48,650 bases of DNA from Bacteroidota bacterium (lineage in GTDB: Bacteria; Bacteroidota; Bacteroidia; Chitinophagales; Chitinophagaceae), in contig JAHEFI010000015.1 of assembly GCA_024640255.1 (NCBI GenBank), forward strand, positions 1 through 48,650, read 5' to 3'. Shown here piece after piece: positions 26,332 through 34,334 of this stretch (positions are counted from its first letter, which is position 1; every line of letters starts with the position of its first letter). The position numbers and the translations under genes are program-made. The notes beneath the pieces were generated by a model. The model searched no databases and had not been told where the DNA came from. It saw only the letters and a program-made list of their open reading frames with translations.

Positions 26332-27240
26332 TTACAGCAGACCCTTTCTTTCTTTGAAACTCATTTTAGCAGGCACTAAGAAAGACCTTCTAAATATCAA
26401 CTGGCCTCTTTCCAAACTCATGAAGTTCAAGAATCCAGAACCCAATCCAGGTGAATTTTCTTTTAAGATGAAATAGATAGGCAAAGACAGAGAATATTGG
26501 CCCTGGCTAATCGTAGAAGGCGATGGATGAGAGAAATAGCCTTTTTCAATACAAAGGGTACATTCAACCAAGCCAGTCTTCACTTTTTTACGATATTCAG
26601 CCTGTTTCTGGTCATAAGTATCTCCAATCCAGTTCATTCCCACAAAACCAATGGCCTCCGGATGAGCCGCAACATATTCAATCACTGCCTGACTACCAGC
26701 AGCAGCCATTACATTTTTTCCTAATGTATTGTTCTTAGCAAGGCTATCTTTTAAGAAACGGACAATACCCGTTAAGTTAGTTCCATCCATCACCACGGTC
26801 CCCTGCTTTTTTCCGATCAAGCGATCTTGTAGGTCTTTCATGGTAAAAACCGTGTCTTTTGCTTGTTGGTGAACAATGACAGCGACCGCATTATAGGCCA
26901 AAATACCAAAAGTGGGATTAAAACTAAGTTGGGTTTTGAACCCCTCCTGCTCTTTTTTATCCAGCCCTCTGGTTACTAGGACCATTCTAGTACTGTCTTC
27001 CACCAAATCTTTCATACACTCTATTTCAGATTTATAATGAACAATAATATTAGCCTTAGGGTAACTAGAAGCAAATACTTTTAATTGTTCATCAATAAAT
27101 GGTTTGAAACTTTGTTCAACCGAAATATGAATAGTGCCTTCACTAGGCGTATCGGTTACAGCTTGCTTTGATGAATTTGTACAAGATGATATGATTAACA
27201 GCAAAGCTGCTGCAGTAAACAGTTTTAGCGAAATTTTCAT
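26332..27240 (-). CDS. PstS-like substrate-binding lipoprotein
   Basis: The 302-residue protein begins MKISLKLFTAAALLLIISSC, a lipoprotein signal ending in the lipobox ISSC. A type II periplasmic-binding fold of the phosphate-binding (PstS) group follows. Landmarks are the opening IHISVEQSFKPFIDEQLKVF, NAVAVIVH, MDGTNLTG and IGFVGMNWIGD. I use the ATG at 27240; upstream in-frame codons to 27321 overlap the preceding gene and have no signal peptide. No pstCAB permease or ATPase genes are nearby, so it is not an obvious phosphate importer. It sits 16 nt after the small membrane protein gene and 115 nt before the TPR gene. The role is unknown. Confidence 0.83.
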   Translation of the reverse strand: MKISLKLFTAAALLLIISSCTNSSKQAVTDTPSEGTIHISVEQSFKPFIDEQLKVFASSYPKANIIVHYKSEIECMKDLVEDSTRMVLVTRGLDKKEQEGFKTQLSFNPTFGILAYNAVAVIVHQQAKDTVFTMKDLQDRLIGKKQGTVVMDGTNLTGIVRFLKDSLAKNNTLGKNVMAAAGSQAVIEYVAAHPEAIGFVGMNWIGDTYDQKQAEYRKKVKTGLVECTLCIEKGYFSHPSPSTISQGQYSLSLPIYFILKENSPGLGSGFLNFMSLERGQLIFRRSFLVPAKMSFKERKGLL

Positions 27241-27256
27241 AAAAAAATTTGAAAAA

Positions 27257-27484
27257 TTAATAGTCTTGTTTGAACCCTCTATACAGTCTAAAGCCACCAT
27301 ATAATAAACACATAATACCAAAGATCATTCTAAATTCAGCATCTATATTCATTACCTGCTCTACATGAAACCACTTCGCTCCCAACATTAATGCAGCAGA
27401 ACCTAAAATCAAGGTAGCCATGGTGAAATCATAAATTCTTCTGAAAAAACGATAGGAACGCTCAGATCGCTCTCTTGTATCCAT
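27257..27484 (-). CDS. Small two-helix membrane protein of unknown function
   Basis: The 75-residue protein has a charged Arg-rich N terminus (MDTRERSERSYRFFRR), a hydrophobic helix (FTMATLILGSAALMLGA), a short loop, a second helix (MIFGIMCLLYGGFRLY) and a basic tail. I do not recognise the family. It is transcribed with the PstS-like lipoprotein (16-nt gap) and is divergent from hisS. Its place at the head of the PstS-TPR set suggests a membrane partner for them. Confidence 0.75.
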   Translation of the reverse strand: MDTRERSERSYRFFRRIYDFTMATLILGSAALMLGAKWFHVEQVMNIDAEFRMIFGIMCLLYGGFRLYRGFKQDY

Positions 27485-27519
27485 CTTTTATTACATTTTA
27501 GGAAAGCAATTTAAACAAT

Positions 27520-27527
27520 TATCTTTA
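27520..27527 (+). promoter_or_regulatory. Possible -7 box (TATCTTTA) of hisS
   Basis: TATCTTTA differs from TAnnTTTG only at the last base and lies 18 nt before the hisS ATG. A TTTA sits 19 nt upstream as a weak -33. Confidence 0.3.
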
Positions 27528-27545
27528 CACCCAAATATTAACTGA

Positions 27546-28913
27546 ATGAGCAAACCTTCCATTCCTCAGGGCACAAGAGATTTTAATGCTGCAACGGTAC
27601 ATAAGCGCCTATACATTTTGAACACCATCAAAAATGTATTTGAAACTTTTGGATTTCAGCCATTAGAAACTCCTGCCATGGAGAACTTGGAAACTTTGAT
27701 GGGTAAATACGGAGAAGAAGGAGATAAATTGATCTTTAAAATACTGAACAACGGTTTAGACAATCCACAAAAAGAGGCACAAACAAAAGAGGGATTTGAA
27801 AAAGTATTACAAGGAAAGTCTAGTAGCCATATTACAGAAAGAGCGCTTCGTTATGATTTAACCATTCCTTTTGCAAGATATGTTGCAATGAATCATGGTT
27901 CATTAACCTTCCCTTTTAAGAGATATCAAATGCAACCGGTATGGAGAGCAGATAGACCACAAAAAGGAAGGTATAGAGAGTTTTATCAATGCGATGCAGA
28001 TATTGTTGGAAGTGAAAGTTTGATCAACGAAGTAGATTTAGTTTCTATTTATGTAACTGCTTTTAAGGCATTACAATTACCAGTCACTATTAAAGTCAAT
28101 AATAGAAAAATATTATTAGCCTTAGCACAGGTTTGTGGTGGTGAAGATAAATTGATTGACCTAACTATTGCGATTGATAAATTAGATAAAATTGGTTGGG
28201 AAAAAGTGCAAGCCGAATTAAGTACTAAAGGATTTAACGATCAACAACAATCCGTTATTCATACTTACTTAAATATTGCTGGAACCAATCAAGAAAAATT
28301 AGCAAAATTGGCAGAATTATTAGCAGGTAACGAACATGCTAATAAAGGCATAGAGGAATTAAATTTTGTATTGAATTATCATCAAGCAACAGGTATGGCT
28401 TCTTTTATTGAAGCAGATTTTACTTTAGCTAGAGGTTTAAATTATTATACAGGAATTATTTTTGAAGTAAAAGCAAATGATGCTCAAATGGGCAGTATTG
28501 GCGGCGGCGGAAGATATGATGATTTAACTGGTTTATTTGGCGTAAACAATGTACCGGGCGTTGGAATAAGTTTTGGCGTGGATAGAATTTTTGATGTCTT
28601 AGAAGAAAAACAATTATTCCCAGCAACCATTGAAGCAGGCACACAAGTGTTGTTTTTTAATTTAGGAGAAGAGGAAGCTGCAGCAGCTTATCTACAAATG
28701 ATGCAATTAAGAAATAAAAAAATTGCTTGTGAAATTTACCCAGAGAAGAGCAAATTTGACAAGCAATTTAAATATGCTGAGAAGAAAAATATTCCTCAGA
28801 TTGTAATCATTGGATCGGAAGAATTAGCAGCCTCAAAATGCACCGTTAAAAACTTAGCAACAGGCCAACAAAATACTATTAGTTTCGAAGCATTAGAAAC
28901 CTACTTCGACTAA
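27546..28913 (+). CDS. hisS: Histidine--tRNA ligase
   Basis: This 455-residue class II aminoacyl-tRNA synthetase charges tRNA-His. It shows the N-terminal PSIPQGTRDFNA, motif 1 region ERALRYDLTIPFARYVAMN, motif 2 QPVWRADRPQKGRYREFYQC, the histidine-binding RGLNYYTGIIFEV and motif 3 GGGGRYDDL. A C-terminal anticodon-binding domain follows (EYF-type end, EALETYFD). It is full length, with only 2 nt between its stop and the stop of the convergent gene. Confidence 0.98.
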   Translation: MSKPSIPQGTRDFNAATVHKRLYILNTIKNVFETFGFQPLETPAMENLETLMGKYGEEGDKLIFKILNNGLDNPQKEAQTKEGFEKVLQGKSSSHITERALRYDLTIPFARYVAMNHGSLTFPFKRYQMQPVWRADRPQKGRYREFYQCDADIVGSESLINEVDLVSIYVTAFKALQLPVTIKVNNRKILLALAQVCGGEDKLIDLTIAIDKLDKIGWEKVQAELSTKGFNDQQQSVIHTYLNIAGTNQEKLAKLAELLAGNEHANKGIEELNFVLNYHQATGMASFIEADFTLARGLNYYTGIIFEVKANDAQMGSIGGGGRYDDLTGLFGVNNVPGVGISFGVDRIFDVLEEKQLFPATIEAGTQVLFFNLGEEEAAAAYLQMMQLRNKKIACEIYPEKSKFDKQFKYAEKKNIPQIVIIGSEELAASKCTVKNLATGQQNTISFEALETYFD

Positions 28914-28915
28914 TC

Positions 28916-29320
28916 TTATTTAATTAATTTTTCTACCCAAATAGTTTCGAATAATTCTTCTTGCTTCATAGCATTAGGAGCACCTGGCGCAGCAGCAGTT
29001 TCTTTTTTGCCTACTAATTCCATGCCTTGCACCAAAATAGAAAGTTCAATCACTGATTTGTCAGCACCTCTTTTAAAAATTACACTAGCATCGTATTGTG
29101 CTAAATAAAAAGTGTCAACACCTTTTTTCTCGATTGGTGTAGAACCCATTGCAGAATTAATCATTAAAGCAGTGTCTTCAACAGTAACAGTTACTTCTGC
29201 TACTGGACTTCCAGCTGCAAAAACATATTTACCTACATATGCTTTTAATGGACTTTCTTGTGCATTCACTGTAAAAATTGCACTCATGCATAAAACTGCT
29301 AAGAATAATACTTTTTTCAT
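28916..29320 (-). CDS. Small secreted protein, possibly DUF3471-like
   Basis: The 134-residue protein has a clear signal peptide (MKKVLFLAVLCMSAIFTVNA) and a mature part of about 110 residues. The pattern LKAYVGKYVFA..PVAEVTVTVED is reminiscent of the DUF3471 beta-domain often found behind beta-lactamase-like enzymes. Alternating beta-strand patterns (TFYLAQYDASVIFKR) and an Ala/Pro-rich linker (TAAAPGAPNA) follow. The family match is a guess and the function is unknown. It is convergent with hisS and divergent from rlmN. Confidence 0.75.
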   Translation of the reverse strand: MKKVLFLAVLCMSAIFTVNAQESPLKAYVGKYVFAAGSPVAEVTVTVEDTALMINSAMGSTPIEKKGVDTFYLAQYDASVIFKRGADKSVIELSILVQGMELVGKKETAAAPGAPNAMKQEELFETIWVEKLIK

Positions 29321-29412
29321 AATGGCCTTTTTTGATTGTTTTAGTGGATGAATTTAGATACAATTAGCTATTTGGCAAAAGAAATAAATAAATACAAACG
29401 AGGCTTAACAAG

Positions 29413-29420
29413 TATCTTTG
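29413..29420 (+). promoter_or_regulatory. -7 promoter box (TATCTTTG) abutting the rlmN ATG
   Basis: TATCTTTG, then CAGT, then the ATG of rlmN: a perfect TAnnTTTG four bases before the start. No TTTG is seen at 19-20 nt spacing. Nothing else is recognisable in the 104-nt divergent gap. Confidence 0.5.
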
Positions 29421-29424
29421 CAGT

Positions 29425-30468
29425 ATGGATAAGATGAGACCCAATATCAGACATGCACAAGTTGCTGATATTGAACGATTTATACAAGAAGCCGGAGAGC
29501 CTTCTTATAGAGTAAAGCAAATTCAAGAGTGGCTATGGCAAAAACATGCCCATAGTTTTGACGATATGAGCAATTTAAGCAAGGCTTTGCGTCAAAAATT
29601 AGTGGAGCAATTTACTCTGCCTGCCCTAACCCTAGATGCCACACAATTAAGTGAGGATGGAACCTTAAAAACAAGATTCAGAACTTTTGACGATCATATG
29701 ATTGAAGGGGTTTTAATTCCTACGACTGAGAGAAAAACGGCTTGTGTATCATCTCAGATAGGTTGTAGTTTAAGTTGCAAGTTTTGTGCAACAGGTTATA
29801 TGGAGCGTAAGAGAAATTTAAGTTTTGATGAGATCTACGACCAAGTGGTGATGATTAAGCAACAAACCGAAAAAACCTATGATGCCAATTTGAGTAATAT
29901 TGTGTTTATGGGCATGGGTGAACCTTTGTTGAATTATAAAAACGTATTAGCAGCCATAGAAAGAATTACTTCACCTGAAGGCTTAGGAATGAGCCCAAGA
30001 AGAATTACGGTATCTACTGCTGGAGTTGCTAAAGGCATCAAGCAATTAGGAGATGATCAAGTGAAATTTAAATTGGCCCTGTCTTTACACGCAGCCAACG
30101 ATAAAAAAAGAAACGAGATCATGCCTATCAATGAAAGTAATAATATACAAGCATTGGTGGAAGCATTAAATTATTTCTACAAGAAAACTGGTAATGAAAT
30201 TACTTTTGAATATATCTTATTTAAAGACTTCAACGATACAGAGAAAGATGCGATGGAGTTAACTAAGTTATATAGACAGGTTCCTGCAGATTTAATTAAT
30301 GTAATTGAATACAATTCTATAGATCAGTTTCCATTTGATAAACCAGATGAAGATGGATTTGAGAGATTTGTAGATATGTTACAAAAAAATAGAGTGAACG
30401 TTAGAGTTAGAAGAAGTAGAGGAAAGGATATTGATGCTGCTTGCGGACAGTTAGCCAACAAAGGGTAA
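29425..30468 (+). CDS. rlmN: 23S rRNA (adenine(2503)-C2)/tRNA (adenine(37)-C2) methyltransferase RlmN
   Basis: The 347-residue radical-SAM enzyme methylates C2 of A2503 in 23S rRNA and A37 in tRNAs. The SAM-cluster motif CSLSCKFC gives C114, C118 and C121. The C-terminal catalytic Cys340 lies in AACGQLA, and FMGMGEPLLNY and SLHAANDKKRNEIMPIN are family signatures. Start at 29425 or at the Met three codons later; I keep the first. Two pseudouridine synthase genes follow directly (next start 2 nt after the stop). Confidence 0.97.
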   Translation: MDKMRPNIRHAQVADIERFIQEAGEPSYRVKQIQEWLWQKHAHSFDDMSNLSKALRQKLVEQFTLPALTLDATQLSEDGTLKTRFRTFDDHMIEGVLIPTTERKTACVSSQIGCSLSCKFCATGYMERKRNLSFDEIYDQVVMIKQQTEKTYDANLSNIVFMGMGEPLLNYKNVLAAIERITSPEGLGMSPRRITVSTAGVAKGIKQLGDDQVKFKLALSLHAANDKKRNEIMPINESNNIQALVEALNYFYKKTGNEITFEYILFKDFNDTEKDAMELTKLYRQVPADLINVIEYNSIDQFPFDKPDEDGFERFVDMLQKNRVNVRVRRSRGKDIDAACGQLANKG

Positions 30469-30470
30469 AT

Positions 30471-31505
30471 ATGAACAAGAAAAGAACAGACAATTTTGAC
30501 AAGTTCTCCAATAAAAAAAAGGGAGCTGCTGTTAAGGAAGAATACAGACAAGAAAAGAAAAAAGCTAAAGTAGAATCTAGATTAGCAGGAGAAGCAGCAC
30601 GTCAAAGAAAAAAAGATATTGCTAGAGGTATTGCAGTAGAACCGGTTGGAAATAATAAAAGAGGTCCTAAACCCAGTTTCAAAAAAAGAACTCCTGCATC
30701 AATGGACCGTGCAGATGAAAAAAGAACTGCAAGCATTGGTAAAGTAACCGCTAACACAGATGTGGAGCATGAGCAAATGCCATTGAATAAATATATTGCA
30801 CATTCAGGTACTTGTGGAAGAAGAGAAGCTGCTGAATTAGTGAAAGCAGGGAATGTTACAGTAAACGAAGATACCGTTTTAGAACCAGGATATAAAGTAC
30901 AATACAAAGATGTAGTAAGATTAAAAGGGAAAGTACTTAAACTACAAGTAACCCCTGTTTATATTTTATTAAATAAGCCTAAAGATTATATCTGTACAGC
31001 CAATGATCCAGAGGGAAGAAAAACCGTATTAGACATTATTAAAAATGCTACTACACAAAGAATGTTCCCTGTAGGAAGATTAGATAGAAATACAACAGGT
31101 GTATTAATCTTAACCAATGATGGAGACTTGGCGCAAAAATTAACGCACCCTTCTTACGAGATTAAAAAAATATACGAAGTTACTTTAGACAAGCCTGTAA
31201 CCAAGGCAGATATAGAAGCAATTGCTGCAGGAGTAACACTAGAAGATGGATTTATTGCTGCAGACGCAGTGAGTTATGTGGGTGCTGCAAAAAATGTAAT
31301 TGGTATTGAAATTCATAGTGGAAGAAATAGAATTGTAAGAAGGATATTTGAACACTTAGGATACGATGTTAGACATTTAGATAGAGTGATGTTTGCCAAC
31401 CTTACTAAGAAAAATGTAGATAGAGGTAAATGGCGTTTCTTATCAGAGAAAGAAGTTAGGTTATTGAAATTTTTGAATAAGTCTTTTACCAGAAAAGCAA
31501 AATAG
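30471..31505 (+). CDS. Pseudouridine synthase, RsuA/RluB family, with a long basic N-terminal extension
   Basis: The 344-residue protein converts uridine to pseudouridine in rRNA. An S4 RNA-binding domain (about 103-160; PLNKYIAHSGTCGRREAAEL) precedes the catalytic domain with GRLDRNTTGVLILTNDGDLA, where the Asp is the nucleophile. HPSYEIKKIYEV and GRNRIVRRIFEHLGY are family motifs. The first 100 residues are Lys/Arg-rich and low in complexity, unlike E. coli RluB, whose extension is C-terminal. I start at the ATG at 30471, 2 nt after rlmN; the longer frame overlaps rlmN. RluB (U2605) and RluF-like specificity cannot be separated here. Confidence 0.92.
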   Translation: MNKKRTDNFDKFSNKKKGAAVKEEYRQEKKKAKVESRLAGEAARQRKKDIARGIAVEPVGNNKRGPKPSFKKRTPASMDRADEKRTASIGKVTANTDVEHEQMPLNKYIAHSGTCGRREAAELVKAGNVTVNEDTVLEPGYKVQYKDVVRLKGKVLKLQVTPVYILLNKPKDYICTANDPEGRKTVLDIIKNATTQRMFPVGRLDRNTTGVLILTNDGDLAQKLTHPSYEIKKIYEVTLDKPVTKADIEAIAAGVTLEDGFIAADAVSYVGAAKNVIGIEIHSGRNRIVRRIFEHLGYDVRHLDRVMFANLTKKNVDRGKWRFLSEKEVRLLKFLNKSFTRKAK

Positions 31506-31509
31506 CAGG

Positions 31510-32217
31510 ATGTTAGATATTATTTTCGAAGATGATGATATGGTAGTGTTAAATAAACCTGCTGGTGTATTAAGTATACCCGATCGTTTTGGCGTAACCC
31601 CTTCATTAAAATCAATGTTGATTGAAAAATATGGCAACATATTTACAGTACATAGACTGGATCAATTCACCAGTGGCTTAATCATATTTGCCAAAAATGA
31701 AAATGCGCACAAAGAATTAAGTGCTTTATTTGAAGGAAGAGATATTGAAAAAAAATACCTGGGTTTAGTCATGGGGAATCCTCCTGCTGAAGGCACTATT
31801 GATGTGCCTATCATGGAACACACTGTAAAAAAGGGAATGATGATTACCCATGCAAAAGGCAAAAATGCTTTAACTACTTATACTGTTTTAAAATTGTATA
31901 AAAGATTTGCTTGGGTATCTTTTCAAATTCATACTGGAAGAACGCATCAAATTAGAGTACATGCAAAACATATTGGACATCCCATGGTGGCTGATGAACT
32001 ATATGGTACTGGAGAAAAATTATTACTCTCTAGCATTAAAAAGAAAAATTTTAAACTAGCTAAAGAAGCGGAAGAAGAAAGACCCTTATTGGCAAGACAA
32101 GCATTACATGCCTTTAGTGTTGCTTTTGATTATAAAGGAAAGAGGCTTCACCTGGAAGCCCCTTTGCCAAAAGATTTAACTGCTTGTTTAAAGCAGTTGG
32201 ATAAATGGAATGCTTAA
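31510..32217 (+). CDS. RluA-family pseudouridine synthase
   Basis: The 235-residue protein has no S4 domain. It opens IIFEDDDMVVLNKPAGVLS, carries the catalytic HRLDQFTSGL, and ends with GRTHQIRVHAKHIGHPMVAD and a C-terminal LHLEAPLP. These are RluA-class signatures; members without S4 (RluA, TruC types) modify tRNA or 23S rRNA. It follows the RsuA/RluB-type gene by 4 nt, so three RNA-modification enzymes form one operon. Its exact target is not readable from sequence. Confidence 0.92.
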   Translation: MLDIIFEDDDMVVLNKPAGVLSIPDRFGVTPSLKSMLIEKYGNIFTVHRLDQFTSGLIIFAKNENAHKELSALFEGRDIEKKYLGLVMGNPPAEGTIDVPIMEHTVKKGMMITHAKGKNALTTYTVLKLYKRFAWVSFQIHTGRTHQIRVHAKHIGHPMVADELYGTGEKLLLSSIKKKNFKLAKEAEEERPLLARQALHAFSVAFDYKGKRLHLEAPLPKDLTACLKQLDKWNA

Positions 32218-32220
32218 TTT

Positions 32221-33504
32221 TTATTTATTGTTTTTATATACCACTCCGTCTTTCATTACAAAGTTTACTTGACCCATTACTTTCACATCCTTTGTAGGAT
32301 CTCCATTAACAGCAACAATATCTGCTAATTTATTGGGTTCAATACTTCCTAAAATATTTTGAGTACCCATTAAATCAGCAGCATTCCAAGTTGCCGCTTG
32401 AATTGCTTCTAATATTGGCATACCAGCTTCTGTCATATACACAAACTCAATCCAGTTTTTTCCATGAGAGAAAACACCCGCATCCGTTCCAAAAGCAATT
32501 TTTACACCCGCTTTATATGCTTTAGCAAATGTTGCTTGAACCCTTGGTCCAATTTCTAAAGCTTTTTTGGTAACCATCGCAGGATAGTATCCAGGAATTT
32601 TTGCAGAGTCTGCAGAAGATCTTCCTGCAATAATAGTAGGTACTAAATAAGTGCCATATTCTTTCATTAATGGGAAAACAGATTCATCCATTAAAGTGCC
32701 ATGTTCAATAGAACTTACACCTCCACGAATTGCTCTTTTCATTGCTTCCACACCATGACAATGTGCAGCCACTTTAAATCCATAATCTTTTGCGGCGCTT
32801 ACAATAGCTTTTACTTCTTCTTCTGTAAACTGAGGATTTTCTCCATTAGCAGACATACTTAAAACACCACCACTCGCAGTAATTTTAATTACATCGCTTC
32901 CATCCTTATATCTTTGTCTCACTGCTTTGTATGCATCTTCCGGACCATTGATCACTCCTTCTTTAGGACCAGGATCACCCATTAATTCTTTTCTGTAATT
33001 ATTAGTAGGATCAGCGTGACCACCTGTTGTTGCAATAGATTTTCCTGCAGTATAAACTCTTGGTCCAACAACATATCCTTTTTGAATAGCTTTTCTTAAT
33101 GCAATATTTACTCCAGACCCACCCAAATCTCTAACACTTGTAAAACCAGCCATTAAATTTCTTTCTGCAAAACGAAGGGCACCATAAGCAACATCAGCAT
33201 CGTTTAAAGTAAAACCTTCCATATATCTAGTGGGGCTAGTTTCTTGTTCTAAATGTACATGCATATCCATTAAACCTGGCATAACAGTACTATTTTTTAA
33301 ATCAACTGTTTTGTCAGTAGCACTGCCATTTACATAACCATCTAATACTTCAACAATTTTATTACCTTCTACAACTATTGTTTTTGTAGTTAATAATTTG
33401 GCCGTTTTGGAGTCAATCAATTTACCGCATTGTATAAATGTCTTTTGCGCCGATAGGTTTAAATGTATACAAGCGATTAAAACAAAAAGAAACAATTTTT
33501 TCAT
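32221..33504 (-). CDS. Secreted metal-dependent amidohydrolase (imidazolonepropionase/prolidase-like)
   Basis: The 427-residue protein has a signal peptide (MKKLFLFVLIACIHLNLSA) and an amidohydrolase-superfamily barrel. The HxH motif is in MPGLMDMHVHLEQ, the carbamylated-lysine candidate in SDVIKITASGG, further metal His in AAHCHGVEAMK and IEHGTL, and the catalytic Asp in IAFGTDAGVFSHG. A composite beta-domain closes it (GSIEPNKLADIVAVNGDP). Related enzymes hydrolyse peptides or cyclic amides outside the cytoplasm; the substrate is unknown. The stop lies 3 nt from the convergent RluA-type gene. Upstream are a terminator and a folded element. Confidence 0.9.
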   Translation of the reverse strand: MKKLFLFVLIACIHLNLSAQKTFIQCGKLIDSKTAKLLTTKTIVVEGNKIVEVLDGYVNGSATDKTVDLKNSTVMPGLMDMHVHLEQETSPTRYMEGFTLNDADVAYGALRFAERNLMAGFTSVRDLGGSGVNIALRKAIQKGYVVGPRVYTAGKSIATTGGHADPTNNYRKELMGDPGPKEGVINGPEDAYKAVRQRYKDGSDVIKITASGGVLSMSANGENPQFTEEEVKAIVSAAKDYGFKVAAHCHGVEAMKRAIRGGVSSIEHGTLMDESVFPLMKEYGTYLVPTIIAGRSSADSAKIPGYYPAMVTKKALEIGPRVQATFAKAYKAGVKIAFGTDAGVFSHGKNWIEFVYMTEAGMPILEAIQAATWNAADLMGTQNILGSIEPNKLADIVAVNGDPTKDVKVMGQVNFVMKDGVVYKNNK

Positions 33505-33523
33505 AAAGCAATGTTTTAGAATT

Positions 33524-33531
33524 TAAATATA
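33524..33531 (-). promoter_or_regulatory. Possible -7 box (TATATTTA) of the amidohydrolase gene
   Basis: TATATTTA matches TAnnTTTG in 7 of 8 bases (six fixed positions, last one off) and lies 19 nt before the ATG, the same distance as at nuoA and ffh. If used, the amidohydrolase transcript starts after the terminator and does not include the folded element. Confidence 0.3.
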
Positions 33532-33567
33532 CAAAAAATCCCCCTCCATTTTATTGGAAGGGGATTT
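33530..33567 (-). terminator. Intrinsic terminator downstream of the peroxiredoxin gene
   Basis: A 12-position stem with one mismatch (33536-33547 with 33556-33567; AAATCCCC against GGGGATTT) and an 8-nt loop is followed on the minus strand by TTTTTTG. It lies after the peroxiredoxin stop and before the amidohydrolase start, so it either ends the former transcript or attenuates the latter. Confidence 0.85.
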
Positions 33568-33576
33568 GAATTAGTC

Positions 33577-33631
33577 TGGTGATGACTCGAATCTACAGTG
33601 ACACACTGTTAGGCAGAATCGTCCATCACCA
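33577..33631 (-). ncRNA. Unidentified compact RNA-like fold between the peroxiredoxin and amidohydrolase genes
   Basis: TGGTGATG (33577-33584) and CATCACCA (33624-33631) are perfect complements, extended by AC/GT across one bulged base to 10 bp. Inside lies a 6-bp hairpin (ACAGTG/CACTGT, 33595-33609) flanked by asymmetric internal loops. The element starts 7 nt after the peroxiredoxin stop and an intrinsic terminator follows 9 nt later. The strand is assigned from that terminator. It could be a structured 3' end, a processed small RNA, or an aptamer-plus-terminator leader of the amidohydrolase gene. I do not recognise a known family. At 55 nt it is too short for a tRNA, although the minus strand contains a T-loop-like TTCGAGTC. 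Confidence 0.45.
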
Positions 33632-33638
33632 ATATGGT

Positions 33639-34274
33639 TTATTTATTGGGCTGAGGCGTATAACGCAGATAAGGTTTTACGATATTTAAACCCTTTGGGA
33701 ATTTTACTAAAGCATCTTCTGTTTTTACAGCAGGCACTACAATTACATCTTCCCCTTCTTTCCAATTGGCTGGAGTAGCCACACTATAATTAGCTGTTAA
33801 TTGTAAAGAATCAATTACTCTTAATACCTCCACAAAATTTCTACCAGTGGAAGCAGGATAAGTTATGGTTAATTTAATTTTTTTATCTGGACCAATGATA
33901 AACAATGATCTCACCGTGAAAGTCTCTGATGCATTTGGATGTATCATATCATATGCATTAGCAATAGACTTATCTTCATCTGCAATAATTGGGAAGCCAA
34001 CGCTTACTTGTTGTGTTTCATTAATATCTTTTATCCATTCTTGGTGACTTGAAACGCCATCCACACTTAATGCCAATACTTTTACATTTCTTTTAGCAAA
34101 CTCTTCTTGTAAAGCGGCAGTTCTTCCTAGTTCTGTGGTACATACAGGAGTAAAATCTGCAGGATGCGAAAATAAAATCCCCCAACTATCTCCTAAATAT
34201 TCATGAAAACGAATATCACCAATACTAGTCTTTGCATTAAAGTCTGGAGCAATATCACCTAATCTTAAACTCAT
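33639..34274 (-). CDS. 1-Cys peroxiredoxin (Prx6-type)
   Basis: The 211-residue thiol peroxidase reduces hydrogen peroxide and alkyl hydroperoxides. The peroxidatic site is SHPADFTPVCTTELGR, and this is the only Cys in the protein, so there is no resolving Cys. The longer C-terminal domain (TGRNFVEVLRVIDSLQLTA; TPANWKEGEDVIVVP) is typical of Prx6. I start at the ATG at 34274 (MSLRLGDIAPDF); six upstream in-frame residues are not part of the family. A TATCTTTG box and a perfect palindrome lie about 60-90 nt upstream. Confidence 0.95.
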   Translation of the reverse strand: MSLRLGDIAPDFNAKTSIGDIRFHEYLGDSWGILFSHPADFTPVCTTELGRTAALQEEFAKRNVKVLALSVDGVSSHQEWIKDINETQQVSVGFPIIADEDKSIANAYDMIHPNASETFTVRSLFIIGPDKKIKLTITYPASTGRNFVEVLRVIDSLQLTANYSVATPANWKEGEDVIVVPAVKTEDALVKFPKGLNIVKPYLRYTPQPNK

Positions 34275-34334
34275 ACAATTTATTTTATTCAATAAATAAA
34301 AGCTTCTTAATGGCTATTTTTTAATAGCAGAAAA

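Noticed and set aside
33577..33631. A tRNA or tRNA fragment on the minus strand (acceptor-like stem, TTCGAGTC loop, CCA-like end).
   Set aside because: Only 55 nt long, no D arm or anticodon arm, and the T-stem does not pair. Kept as an unidentified fold instead.
33577..33631. Fluoride (crcB) riboswitch, suggested by GGTGATGG and TAAC on the minus strand.
   Set aside because: The strong 8-bp outer stem conflicts with the fluoride-aptamer pseudoknot, and the second stem and the conserved 3' segment do not align.
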